NCBI GenBank assembly: GCA_017527155.1
Contig: JAFXQI010000043.1
Span: 1-55,650 of the forward strand
Source of the DNA: Kiritimatiellia bacterium
GTDB taxonomy: Bacteria > Verrucomicrobiota > Kiritimatiellia > CAIQIC01 > Lenti-01
Direction: 5' to 3'
DNA length: 55,650 nucleotides
Notes under the pieces: generated by a model
The model's database searches: none
What the model was told of the DNA's origin: nothing
Seen by the model: the letters and a program-made list of their open reading frames with translations, nothing else
Shown: positions 17,414 to 30,300 of the stretch, in pieces
Layout: every line of letters begins with the position of its first letter
How positions within the stretch are numbered: the first letter of the stretch is position 1
Made by a program: the position numbers and the translations under genes

Positions 17414-18358
17414 TCAATCGACAAGCAACCGGGCCTTGGCCAGACCGAAGTAGTTCGTCTTCGGGCTGTCCACCACGAAGACACCCCACGTGCGGATGCC
17501 CTGCCGATCCATTTCGCGCCCGCCGGGCGTAATCAACCAGTCGCGGTCGAGAACCAGGACATTCCAACCGTTCGTGACATCGACCTCGGTCTGCCAGCGG
17601 TCGTCGTACGGGGGATTGCCATTCCGGTCGTCAACACGGATGCCCAGGATTCCCGGCCCGCCATTGCGCTTCGGCCAGAAGATTTCGAGTTCCATCCCCC
17701 GGCTTCCCGTCCAATCGTGGCGCAAGGGAAGCCGGAAGATTCCCGGATACGCTCCGGGCTTCTCCGCATCCCGCACGACCCGGAAGAAGCGTTTCCCGCG
17801 CCGCAACCGGACCCCGTTCCGCTCCCAGCGGTAGCGGCTCCAGCGCTGGGAACTGTCGGCCAGCACCGGATGGGCCCGCCATTCCTCGTTCCACCGGAAA
17901 CCGACGAACGCCAGCAACATCGCCGCGACCGCCACGCCCAGCCCCACGCCAGACTTCCTCCATCCGCGCCCGTACAGGAACGCCACCGACGCCCCCAGCG
18001 TGTCCAGCCCCCAGTCCCGCCATTCCGGCATGCGGCCGACCCAGCCCTGCACGATTTCGCTCAATCCACCGGCCAGCACCAGCACTCCGAACAGCATCCA
18101 CTGCCCCTCCCGGCGGCCTTTCGCCAACGGCCAGAGGCTCCACACCAACCCCGCCCACATCCCGGCATGGATGCCGTACGGCAGGATTTCCTTCCAGAGG
18201 GCCGGATCGCCATCGCTCCCGAACGGATAGAACAGCAGGAACAGCACCAGCCCGACATACCCCCACCCCGCCCATCCCACCCGCTGGCGCTGACGCCAAA
18301 ACGCCGCCTCCGCAGGGAGGCGGCGTTCCGGCGGGGAACCTGCCCGGTCAGGGCACAT
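17414..18358 (-). CDS. VanZ-like membrane protein with C-terminal carbohydrate-binding-like domain
   Basis: 314-residue protein. The first half has four or five membrane helices, with the VanZ hallmark FYPFGSDGDPALWKEILPYG and GLSEIVQGWVGRMPEWRDWG-LDTLGA. After a helix at about 143-160 the rest (about 175-314) is an extracytoplasmic domain with a beta-sandwich look (LPLRHDWTGSRGMELEIFWP, WQTEVDVTNGWNVLVLDRD), as in sugar-binding modules. The ATG at 18358 overlaps the end of the giant gene by 11 bp. A GTG at 18280 is an alternative because the giant gene's terminator hairpin lies between them. It ends about 90 bp before the GT117 gene, so the two may share surface glycosylation work. Confidence 0.75.
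   Translation of the reverse strand: MCPDRAGSPPERRLPAEAAFWRQRQRVGWAGWGYVGLVLFLLFYPFGSDGDPALWKEILPYGIHAGMWAGLVWSLWPLAKGRREGQWMLFGVLVLAGGLSEIVQGWVGRMPEWRDWGLDTLGASVAFLYGRGWRKSGVGLGVAVAAMLLAFVGFRWNEEWRAHPVLADSSQRWSRYRWERNGVRLRRGKRFFRVVRDAEKPGAYPGIFRLPLRHDWTGSRGMELEIFWPKRNGGPGILGIRVDDRNGNPPYDDRWQTEVDVTNGWNVLVLDRDWLITPGGREMDRQGIRTWGVFVVDSPKTNYFGLAKARLLVD
18298..18327 (-). terminator. Intrinsic terminator of the giant gene
   Basis: A perfect 12-bp stem (arms 18300-18311 and 18316-18327, AACGCCGCCTCC type) with a 4-nt loop, followed on the minus strand by two more Ts. It begins about 20 bp after the giant gene's stop. The U-tract is short, so termination may be partial and allow read-through to the VanZ gene. 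Confidence 0.6.
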
Positions 18359-21300
18359 ACACCCCGTTCGTCATCATCGACGTCGGGTCGTTGGTCGTGA
18401 TGGTGTACCAGCGCGTCCGGTGCTCGTAGGACGTGCGGTCCTCGAACGTGGAGGTCGCTTCGCCTTCGGAGAGCGTGAAGTTGCTCCGGTGGATCTTAGC
18501 CGGGCCGTTGTAGCGGGCGGGCCACATGCACCAGCTCTTCCCGAAGTCGTCGGAATAGAGGATCCAGTAGTGCTGGCCGCCGAGGCCGCCCTTCCACTCG
18601 AAGCGCATCAGGCCGTTCGCGTCGTAGGGCGCCCGGGAGATGCCCAGCGGGTCGCGCGTGATCGTCAGGTTCGCGCTGCTGATGGCCAGGATGTTGCTCG
18701 CCGTGTCCGTGATCAGCCACTGGCCGGACCCCGTCAGGAACTTCTCGTCCGCGATGTTCCAGAGGAAGTGCTCGCTGAAGGCGTCGCAGCGGGTGAGCTC
18801 GATCCAGCCCTTCGGATCTTCGCCCGTGCTCGTGAACCACACGATGACGTTCTCGTTCTTGTTGGTGCCGAGCAGTTCCGCCGACCACACCAGCGGCCAG
18901 TCGGGGTCCGTGCTCCGCAACGTCTGGGCCGCGCCGTCCAGCGTCCGCAGGTCGTAGCGGTCCCACATGTTCGTCGCGCTCTTGCTCGCCTGGACCGTCC
19001 CGCCGTAGGCGCCGATGTTCCGGCGACCGCCGTTCACCTTGGGTTCGGCCCCAAGGCTCTCGAACGGATTGCCGTGGTCCACCGCCCAGGAGGTCACGGA
19101 GTCCTTCTTCCAAGAGCCGCCCACTGCCGTGGCGAGGAACCGGCCTACCGTGGACTTCGGATGCGCGTCGAACCTCGCCGCGGAGAGCTGGAAGAGGTCG
19201 GCGTTGGTGATGGCGCTGCGCCAGTCGTTCCGCATCTCCAGATGCCAGTGGCGCATGTCCGCGGGAGCGCCGGCGAAGAACCAGCCGTGTACGTCCCCGG
19301 AGGAGGTCTCCGCGCCGAAGTCGTACAGATTGTAGTCCATCGACGCGTTCTGGAGGATCGAAGTCTCCGACCCGATTGCATACACCGCCGCCCCATTGGT
19401 CGGCACGTAGATGTTGTTCTGGATGAGGTTGGCCCCTTCGAGGTTCGACAGCTTCAGCGCCGCGCGGGTCGGCAGCGCGAAAGTCAGGTTCTCCAGCGAC
19501 GTGTCCCTCGCCCAGGCAATGTCCGCGCCCACCTGCGTGTTCCAGAACGCGGAATTGCGGATGGCCAGGTTGGTGGTTGCCAGCGCAACCACGCCGTTCG
19601 TGCTCTTCTGGAACAGCATCCCCGACAGGGTCACGTTCACGTTCGTCTCCAGCATCACCCCGTTCGCCGCGTCCGTCAGGCCCAGGTGGCTGAGTTCGAA
19701 GTCGGACGCCTTGACGTCGAACACGTAGTTCGTCCTGCCGGAGCCGCTGAACATCGTCTTGCCCAGAAGGTTGGTGTTGCCGACAATCCGGACGGGCACG
19801 CCCTCCTCGCCGCTGCGGGACCAGATGACCCGGACGGATTCGGGATAGGCCCCGGAATCCACGTAAACGGTGTCGCCGCCCTCGAGGTCGTACTCGTCGA
19901 GGATGGCCTGCAGCGTCGCCTTCGGCGTGGCCGCCGTCAGCCCGTTGTTCGTCACGGACCCCGCGGCCGTGCAGTAGATGTCGTCGGCGTCAAGGGCGTC
20001 GTTCACGTAGAACGCCTGCACCTTGTTGCGCAACGAGAACGGCTTGTCGCACACGTCGTACTCGCCGCTGCCGTCCACCGTGATACGCCACAGGGCATTG
20101 AAGCTGTTCGGCAGCGCCGCGGAGTTCCACGTCCACTCCCCTCCGCTGGGCGTGGTGGAGAGCGAGACGCCGATGGCGATGTTCGACCAGGTCGTTCCGC
20201 CGTCCGCCGAATAGGCGATGGTCGCGGTCTCGGTACCGGTGATGCCGCCCGCCGCCCAGCGCAACACGACATTGCTGCCTTTGAGCACGCCGCCGTCGTT
20301 CGCCGTCAGCGCCGTCACCCACCGGTTCGTCAAGCTCTTCGAGGCCTGCGGCGTGCCGCCGTAGGCACCGAGGTTGCGGCGGTAGCCGTTCGGCATCAGC
20401 TCGTTGCCGCTGCCCAGCGAAGGATTGCCCAGGTCGATGACCGGCGAATGCTCTCCGTCGGTCTTCCAGTCGCCGTCTTTGTAGCGGCCGACCTTGGAAT
20501 TGAGGTGGAAGTCGCCCGCCTGTTCGTTCTGGAATCCCGGCTCGAAACTCACGCTGTGCGCATCCTGCCCGGACGCCGTCTGCCAGTACGCCAGACGTTC
20601 CCACTTGCCGTGCCGGCTTCCGATCCACGCATCCGGCCCGGCCACGAGGTCGTTCCAGTCGGAGACCAGACCGCCGTCCTTCCAGTCGATGGCGCTGCCG
20701 TTCCCGGACGTTGTACCGGCCACCAGGATGTTGTGCCCCAGCCACAGCGCCCCGGAGAGCTCCTTGGCCACCGCCGTGCCGCGCGTGGCCACAACCGTGC
20801 TGTTGGACACGGCCGCGCCTACCGCCCGCACCGCAATGCCCGTCGCAGACGCATTCGTCACGTACACCAGCGAGTTCACCAGCGCCACGTTCGTCCCCGT
20901 CAGGGTCACGGTGCCCCAGCGTGTTTCAAGTCCCTCCACGCGGTTGCCGCTCCCCGCGACCGTCGCCGATCCGCGCCAGACGTCCGCCCCGCTGAAGAGC
21001 GAATTCTCGCTCTGGATGGCCAGCGTCCCGTTGCTCACCGCGAGATTCGACACCACGAGGCTGGAACCGTTGAACACCACCGGACCTCCCAGAAGGGCAA
21101 TGTCCCGGATGTCCAGCCAGCTCGCCTCGGACGTGAAGATGTGTCCCGCTGCGAAGAGGTTCGACGCCACGAACACGGACCCGTTCGTGCTGCCGGCCAG
21201 CACCACGGGCTTGCCCTGCGCCCCGGAATCCGCCGCTTCCCACGAAATCGGCCGGTTCGTGTCGCCTAGATAATACGTGCCCGTGTCCACCAGAATCTGG

Positions 21301-24300
21301 TCCGTCGGCTCGAAATCCTCGTTCTCGAGGAGCGCCTGCAGGGTGAGCAGCGGGGCCGCCGGATAGCACCCGAGGTTCGCGTCGTTGCCGACGGCCGTCG
21401 TGTAGATGTCGCCGTCCTGCGACAGGTCGTTCAGGTAGAAGGTGAACGGGCTGTTGTGCAGGCCGAACCGCACGTCCGTCATGTCCCAGACGTTCGTGTT
21501 GTCCGTCAGGTGGATCTTCCAGCGCGCTGCCGGGCTCGTCGGCCAGCGGAACGTTCCCGCCTGGGTCTTTGCGCTTTCCCAGTAGTACTGCCCGGCCCCG
21601 GCCTTGGCCGTGCCGATGTACACCCAGTTGTTCTGCCCGTCGTCGTACGAATACCACAGCATCGCGTCCGCGTTCGGGTCCATCGCCCCGCCCCAGCCCC
21701 AGACCAGGTAGAACGTCCCCTCCGCCAAACCGCCGGCCATCGCCGTCACGGCCTGGAACCAGGCGTTCGTGTTGCTCTTGCTCGCCTGCCACGTCCCGCC
21801 GTAGAGGCCGATGTTCCTCCGCCCGCCGTTCGGCGCGGGTTCGTCCGCCCAAGGCGCGTTGGTCGATCCCATGTCGATCAGCGGCGAATAGTCCGGCATC
21901 CCGGCCACGGCCGTGTCCTTCACCCACCTGCCTGTCTTCGGGTCGTACCGCCCCGCCCGGCTCCGTGGATGGAAATCCCCGTTCGCCGGATCGGCGAACA
22001 GCGGATCCGCGCTCAGCGAGTGGATGTCCTGCCTGGACGCCGCCACCCACTGCGGAGTCCTCGGATACTGCATCCCGTTCACCGACGCCACCTCCGCGCC
22101 CCCCGCCACGTACAGGTCGTTGTAGTCCGCCTGCAACGAGATGTTCGTCGGCGACTCGATGCAATAGTTCCCGACCCCGAACGCCGACAGGACCGAGTTG
22201 GTGATCCCGAGTTGCGCCCCTTGCCCGAATATCAGCGCGGAGGCCGCGTTCGACCACACCACGCATCCGTCCATCGTGGTGTACGTGGATTGGCTGATGC
22301 CGATGCCGTTCGTCATCCCGTTCCTGACCAGCACACGCTGCAGGTCGATGTAGCGCGATTGAGAAATCGTGATGCCTTCGCCCGACGACTCCGTCACGTC
22401 GAGGTTGGAGAGGACACAATAGGAAGCGTTCTGGTCGAAAGCCACGCCGTTGGTGAAGCCGCCGATGTGCAAATCGGAAAGGTCGATGTAGGACACCCCG
22501 TACAGGTCAAACGCCGGACGGTCCATCCCCTCCGCCGCCACGATCCAGCTTCCGCCGGCGGCCTCGTTCGTGCTGCCCGCGATGCCGACGTGCGCGGCTG
22601 CCCTACCGCTGTGCACCGATGTCAGGGTCAAGGGTTCATCCGCCTCATACGTGCCCGTGTCGATCAGCACCCGGTCGCCACCAGCCAGCGTGTAGCGCGC
22701 AAACACCGACTGCACGGAATCCAGCGGGCTCTCCGGACGATACCCCCGGTTCGTCGAACTCCCCACCGCCGTCGTGTACACGTCTCCCGTCCGGCTACTA
22801 TCGTTGACATAGTAGATCAACGGCTTCGGCCGGAAGATGAATGTCGTGTCCGTCGCCCCGACCACGTTGGTGTTGCCGACCAGCACCACCCGCCAGAGGG
22901 CCTCGGGAGACGGATCATCCGTGCTCAGCCACTCGTAGGGACTCTGGTTGATCCGCACGGTGTCCACCGTCTGCCACGTCACGCCGTCCGGGGCGTATTG
23001 GACGTCCACGCGGTTGCTTGTCGCCAGCCCCCGGTACAGCCACGCCAGCAACTGCCCGTACGACGCGACACCGCCATCCCGGAAGGTCAACGGATACACC
23101 CCCGGCACGCTCGAATCCGTCTTCGAAGCCATCTCCGTCCCGCCATAGCGGCCCAAGTTGATCCGCCCGCCGTTGGGCGCGGGTTCATGCCCAACCATTG
23201 CGGCCGGATCGCCCGCATCGATGGCCCACGACGTGTCCGCGTCCACCACCCACGTTCCAGCATGCCAGCGCCCGGCGCGGCTTTGCAGATGGAAATCGCC
23301 GTTCTCCGCGTCGGCGAACAGCGGATCGCCCACCCAACTGTGCACGTTGTTGTTGGCATCCATCCACTGCGAAAGGTTCCAGTAGGCCGCCTTCAGATAC
23401 GAATTCGTTGCCACCAGCCCGCCTTCCGGCACTTGGTAGAGATTGTAGTCTCCTTGGATGTTCGCGTTCCCGTTGATGAAGCACAAGGCCATCTTGTTCG
23501 TCTGAACCAGGATGCTGTTGCGGATGTCCAATGTCCCCAGTGTGTTCCGCACCGCCCCGCGGCCGTTCCCCCAGAACGTCGCATTGCGGACCGTGTTGCT
23601 CCCCTTCTGGCCTTCGGAAGCGTAGCCGAAAGAGCCATTCCGGTACAGCAGGCTGTTCGCAATGTCCACAGCACCGCAAGACACTGCCGAAATCCCGTTC
23701 GTCCGGTTCCCGAACGACTCGATTCCGCTCAGCCTGATTCCGTCCGCATATTGCATCGCCAACCCGTTGCGCATCTCCGTGAACCGCAGGTTCGACAACT
23801 CCACGTACCGGATGTTCACCAGCTGGAGTCCGTCATGCCGTCCTTCAAATCCTGTGAACAGCGTCCCCCCCGCAACCCAGTTCGCACTCCCGATGATTTC
23901 CAGCGGCATCCCCTGCGCTCCCATCTGCTGGTCCGTGAAACGGATGGCGTCCATCAGCTCGTACGTGCCCGTGTCGATGAATATCCGGTCGCCCGCCCCC
24001 ACCGGATACAGCGCCAGCAGGTCGTTCAGGCTGTCCAGCGGCGATGCCGCGTTCGTCCCCGTCGCCCCGTCGTACCACGACATGCCCGCCGCCTTGCAGT
24101 ACACGTCGCCGTCCCTGGAGGCATCATTGATGTAGTAGTCGTACGTGTGCGTCTTCACCATCGCAAAGTTGTCCGTCGCGTCCTGGACCTCGAGTTCGTC
24201 CTGGACCTGGATGCGCCACTTCAGCGCCAGGCACAACGGCAACTGCGACACGTCCCACTCGTACTCCCGCTGCCCCACCTCCAAATCCGTCACGATCGGT

Positions 24301-27300
24301 TGCCAAGTCTCCTCGTAGTCGATCGAGTAGTCCAACCGCACCTTCGTCCCCGGTCCCATCCCTCCATAGTTCCAGTACAGCAACACGTCGGAACTCATCG
24401 TCCCTCCCTCGTTGTAGGAGACCGCGCGGACCCACTTGCCCGTCTCCGACAGCGACGCTTGCGCCGTGTTCCCGAACGCCCCGATGTTCACGATGCCGCC
24501 ATTCGGTTCCGGCTCGTTCTCCCACCCGCTCGCCGGGCATCCCGCGTCGATCAGCACCGAATTCGTCAAGTCCGCGTCCGCCTGCCAGTCGGGATAAGAC
24601 CCCATCCGGCTCACCAGATGGAAATTGCCCCTGTTCGCGTTGACGAATCCCGGATCCGCGTCGACCAGCATGCTGTGCCGGTCCCCGCCCGTCGCACCGC
24701 GCCACGCGGGCAAGTTGTTGTAATAGTCGGAGCCGCCTGTCATCAGTCGGTTTTCCGCAATCAAGGCGCTGTCTGCCGCGTAATAGCAATTGTAATCACC
24801 GGAAAACGATTCAGGAGAGGAGGACACACCAAACAGACACATGCGTCCCGAACTTCCGCTCGCATACGCCACGCTGTTGGTCATGCACACGCTGCCTTGG
24901 TCGATTTGGATGGAAATCGGGCTGCCCCACAGCACACAATTCTCCAGTTGCACGTCGGCTTGCCCCACCGCCACCGCCACGCCTCCCGTCCGGCTGAGGT
25001 TGTTCCACAGGATGGTGTTCTGCAGGACATTGCTTGCACAGTAGACCCCAAGATTCACGCCACTGTTATTATTTTCCCGCGCGACCATATTCTCCAGCCG
25101 GCAACCGACCGCATGGTCGAAATCGACACCCGTTACGGCGTTCCGCACCGTCAAGTCCTTCAATTTCACATATTCCGCGTAGGAAAATTTGACTACGCAG
25201 TCGTACGACCGCGACGGGGTCATCAGCACGGTCGGAGCCGCGGGATTTGTGCTGCCCTGGATGGTCACGTAGCAGGGATTCCCTTTTTCGTCCAACCACC
25301 CCGAATCGGTCTGGTCGATCACCAGCGGGCTTGTCAGCGAATAGGTCCCCGCATCCACCAACACCACGTCCTCCGGCGCCAGTTCGTAGGCATCCAGAAT
25401 GGCCTGTACGCTCGCTTTCGGCGTCCCGGTCGTCAGACCGTCGTTTCCGTCATCCCCCGCCGCCGTGCAGTACACGTCGTTTGTCTCCAGCGCATTGTTT
25501 ACGTAGTAGTAGATCGATCCGCCGTTGCGCAATACGAACGTGGACAGGCTCGCCGCCTCGATGGACGTGTTTTCCACGCAGTACGCCCGCCAGCGGCCCA
25601 GCGCAGAGCGGCCGTAGTCCGTGCTGTCCCACAGATACCGCCCTTCCGTCGCCGGAATTCCGCACACGATGTTCGTCCACGAGTTTCCGTTGTCCGGCGA
25701 GTAGTCCAGGCACACCGAGTAGTTGGTCGCCGCCCCGCCCACCGTCCACAGCAATTCCGTCTCCCCGCTCGCCGTGCCGCCGTCGTTCAGCGAGAGCAGC
25801 GTCAGAGTGCCCGCCGCCACCGAACGGCTGGCCTCCGCCGTGCCCCCGTACAGGCCGATGTTCAGCCGCCTCCCGTTCGGGTCCGGCTCCGCCGTCCAGC
25901 TGGCGTCCGCCGGATTGCCCGCGTCCAGCAACGTCGACGAGACCGGATCGAAAACCCATGCCGCAGTCCCGTCCTCGTTCCAGTGCAACCTCCCGCCTTG
26001 GCTCTTGAGATGGAAATCGCCCGCCGCCGCGTCCGCCACCCGCGGATCGTTCGGCAACGAATGAGTGTCGTTTCCGCTGAAGTTCCCCCAGGCCGACACC
26101 GTTGCGTACACCGACGTTCGCGCCGATGCATCATTCCCCGTCTGATACCCCGCCACCTGCCCGCGATCCGCCACGTGCAGTCCGTTGTAGTCACCGCGGA
26201 GGGAGAACGGCGGTCGGTCGGCCCGCACATAGTAGGCAAAGCTCCCGTTTCCCTCGGCATGGACAATCGAGTTGCTCATCGCCACTTTGGCTTGGTTCAC
26301 GTGGATTCCGTACCGGTTCCCCCACAGTACGCTGTGGTTCACCAGCACGTCGCCGGTTCGTAGACCGCTCACCGACACCCCTATACCGTTGTTTCTCAAA
26401 ACCACATGGTCCAAGACCACGTTCGAGGACTGGTTGACGACCACGGCGTTCGAGGCATCCTGCAATCGCAGCCAGCGCCCCTCGATGTTGTAACTTTCCG
26501 ACAGCCCGATTGAACTTGCACCGCCCACCACCGTGAGGCTGTCCAATTCCACTCCGTACGCTCCGTCGAAGACGATGCCATTCTGTTCTTCCGATGCCAG
26601 AATGAACCGGCTTCCGCCCTCCGATTCGTTCGTACTCCCCTGCAACAACACCCGTTCCCCGCTCCCGCCGCCAATCGCACCGGAATCCAAATCGCCCCAA
26701 ACGGTTTCGGAGTCCACCAGATAATCGCCCGTATCCACGTAAACGACATCCCCCGGCTCGAGATTGTAGGCCTCGATGATCTCAGACATCCACCGCTTCG
26801 GGGAATCCGGCGTCAGGCCCGTGTTCGAGGAGGCGCCCGGCGCCGTGCAGTACACGTCCCCGTCCACGAAGGAATCGTTCACGTAGTACGCGATGCCACC
26901 GTTGTGCAACACGAAGGCTGCCTCGCTCGTCGCCCACACCTTCCCGCTTCCGGCATCCGTCAAACGCCACCGCCCTATCGGCGTCGACGCCACGGCCGAA
27001 CTGTTCCACCTCAATCCGCCCAACGCCGCCGACAGCCCCCCCGCGATCCTCTGCCAGCTCGCCCCGTCGTCGGGGGAGAACTCCACGTCGAACACCGCCC
27101 CCGTCGCCGCCCCGGTCACCAGCCAGTTCAGCGACACCAGCCCCGACGCCACCCCCCCCCGATTGAGCGTCAGCAACCGCACCAGCGAGTTCGTCGGCGT
27201 CTTCGACGCGAATTCCGTCCCTCCGTACAGGCCGATGTTCGCCCGCCCCCCGTTCGGGGCCAGCTCGGAGGCGAACTCCGTTTCGGGCGCCCCCGCATCG

Positions 27301-30300
27301 ATCAGGGGAGAGGTTTCCTTGTCTTTCACCCATTTCTCCGTCACGGCATTCCAGCGGCCCGTCTGGCTGAGCAGGTGGAAGTCATAATTGTTTGTGTCCG
27401 CAATCTTCGGCACCCCGTCGTACGAGTGCAAATCCTGTCCCGACGCCTCTGCCCATGCGCCGAGCGATTCGTAGACGACCGGGACCGGCGCCACCATTTT
27501 GTCCTGCCGCTCCTCGTATACCCGCACCCCGTCGGAAACGGGGACCGCATTGTAGTCTGCCGTCAGTTGCGCACGGCTGTCCAACCCGTAGACATAGTGC
27601 CCCGGCGACACCGACAGGATGCTGTTGCGCACCGTCGCGCGGTGCTCGGCGCCCAGTTTCACCGCATACCCCGACGTCCCCCAGAACACGCAGTTCTCGA
27701 TCAAAGGGAACACGACCACGTTCGTCGTGCGCGTGTCGCGGGACATGACCGACACACCGTTCTGCGCATTCAGCGTCACGCAACGCCGCACTTCCAGCCC
27801 GCTCCCCGCGCCCGTCGACAGGTAGAAGCCCGAATTCGCCTGATTGGCCACCATCCACTCCAGCTTCACAGCATGCGAATTGTTGATGGACACCGCCTGC
27901 CCCGACGTGTTCGACACCGTGATGTTCCGCAACTCCACGCCCGCCGCATAGTCCACCTGGATCCCGATTTCCTGCCCGTTGCGGTTCAGGACGGTCCCGT
28001 TCAACAGCGAGTTCGTCGCCCCTTGGAACACAACGGCCGGTTCTTTCACCTTCCCGTCCTCGTCGATGCCTGCCGAATCCGCCTGGGTGATCCGCCAGGG
28101 ATTCACCCCGGGGTCGTACGTCCCCGTGTCGATGTACACCGTGTCCCCCGCCTCCAGATCGTACTTCTCCAGCAGGCTGTTCAGATTCAGCATCGGCGTC
28201 GCCGGAGACAACCCGTCGTTCGTGTTCCGGCCCACCGCCGTGCAGTACACGTCCCCCGTCCTGCTCCCGTCGTTCACGTAGAACGTGAACGGCGTGTTGC
28301 GCACCGAGAACACGCCATCGGTGATCGCGTTCGTGGTCGCACTCTCCAACTTCAGCTTCGCTTGCACGGACTGTGCACTCGTTTCCGTGTTCCACGTCCA
28401 GCTCCCCAGGCCCGCCGACACGCCCGTCGCCAGCACGGTCCACGTCGCCCCGCCGTCTGCCGAGTACGAAATCTTCAGCTTGTCCGAGTCCTTTCCCGTG
28501 TAGTTCCAGGCGACCACGGCGTTCGTTCCGCTCGCTCGCCCACCATCGTGGAACGACACCAGCGTCAGCATCGCATTCGTCGGCGTCTTCGCCGCAAGCG
28601 GGGTATTGCCGTGGCGCCCGATGTTGATTCTCCCACCGTTCGGGTCCGGCTCCGCCGTGCACGCAGACAATGGATTCCCCGCGTCCACCAACGACGATGT
28701 CGTGGCATCGCCGTTCCCTTGGCTCTTCAGGCGGAAGTCGCCCGCCGCCGCGTCCGCGAACTGCGGGTCGTGCGACAGGCTGTGCCTGTCCATCCCGCTC
28801 TCCGCGCTCCAATCCCCGACCGAATTGTATTCCTTCAGGAAGGAGCCCAGGTACGACACCGCCACCAACCCGCCGTTCTTCACGTCGTAGTTGTTGTAGT
28901 CCGCCATCAGCGTCCCGCGCAGCTCGATGGCCGGGACACGGTACCCCGACGCATCCAGCGAACAGTTCGTCATCGTCACGTACGAATTGGTGTACCCGCT
29001 CCCGGTGCCGTTCAACAGCGCCGAACGCACCAGCAGCGAAACCGCGTTCGATGCCAGCACGCCCGATTCCAGATGCAGTCCCTTCACGCCCCCGGCCGCG
29101 ACCCCGTTCGTCCTGGAACCGGAGGCAGAGAAATGCCGCAACGTGATCTCAGCCGAGGACTCCACTTCGAAGCCGTTGCCCTTTGCCCCCCGCACATCCA
29201 CGCCGTCCAGCACCAGGTTTTCGGCATTCTTGACCCCCACCGCCTCGGCCGTCTTCTCCACCCCCCGGAATGCCACGTCGCGGATTTCCACCCCGCGGAC
29301 GTTCCCCAGCCGCAGCCCCGCCCCGGTCCAGACCGTCGGGGCCGCCGCGTTCGTGCTGCCCTGCAACACCGCCGGCGCCGCGGCCGTTCCGCCGTCCGTG
29401 TAATCCCACGCCACGGCCTTTTCGAAGGCATGGCTCCCGGCATCCATGTACACCGTGTCCCCCGGCTCGAGATCGTACCGTTCCAGCACCGCCACCAACG
29501 AGTCCAGCGGACTCCCCGGCACGGTCCCGCTGTTTTCCGGGGCCCCCGCTGCCGTGCAGTACACGTCGCCCGCCGTTTCCCCGTCGTTCACGTAATACGA
29601 CATCGGACCGTTTCTCAGCAGGAAGTCCGCTTCCGACTGGACTGTCCAGCTCGTGTTCGTCATGTTCTGCACCTGCCAGCGCATCGTGGGGCACGATGCC
29701 CGCCCCGACGCATCCCACTGGATTGACCCCGCCGCGGAAGGCACGTTGTTCGACACCGCCGTGAAGCTTTCCCCGCCGTTGGTCGAAACCATGATGCGGA
29801 CGCGCTGCTCCGCCCCTGTCGCCACGCCCTGCGGAATCCAGGAAAGCGTCACTTTGTTCGACACCACCCCGCCGCCGTTGAGTGTCGCGATTACATACGA
29901 CGCCTGGTTCGTCGGCGTCTTGCTCGCCAGCGCGTGGTTCCCCCAGAATCCCATGTCCGCCCGCCCGCCGTTCGGGGCCGGTTCCGCCGCGAACGGATAG
30001 TCAGGATCCGCCGTGTCGACCAACGGCGATGTGACCTCGTCGTTCACCCACTTCTCCTCCGCCGGGGAATACCTCCCGCCCTGGCTCTTGGGGTGCAGGT
30101 CTCCGCCCGCCAGGTCCGCAAAGAGCGGATTGCCCACCAGCGAATGGGCATCGCAGCCGCTCCAAGCCTGCCAAGCCGGCAGGGCCCCGAAACTCGCCTC
30201 GTTCACGCCATAAATCTCGCCCAGGGCCAACCGCCCCAGGCGAGACTCCGCATGCGGCATGCAGTAGAAGTTGTAGTCGCCCGCCACCCCTCCCACCCCC

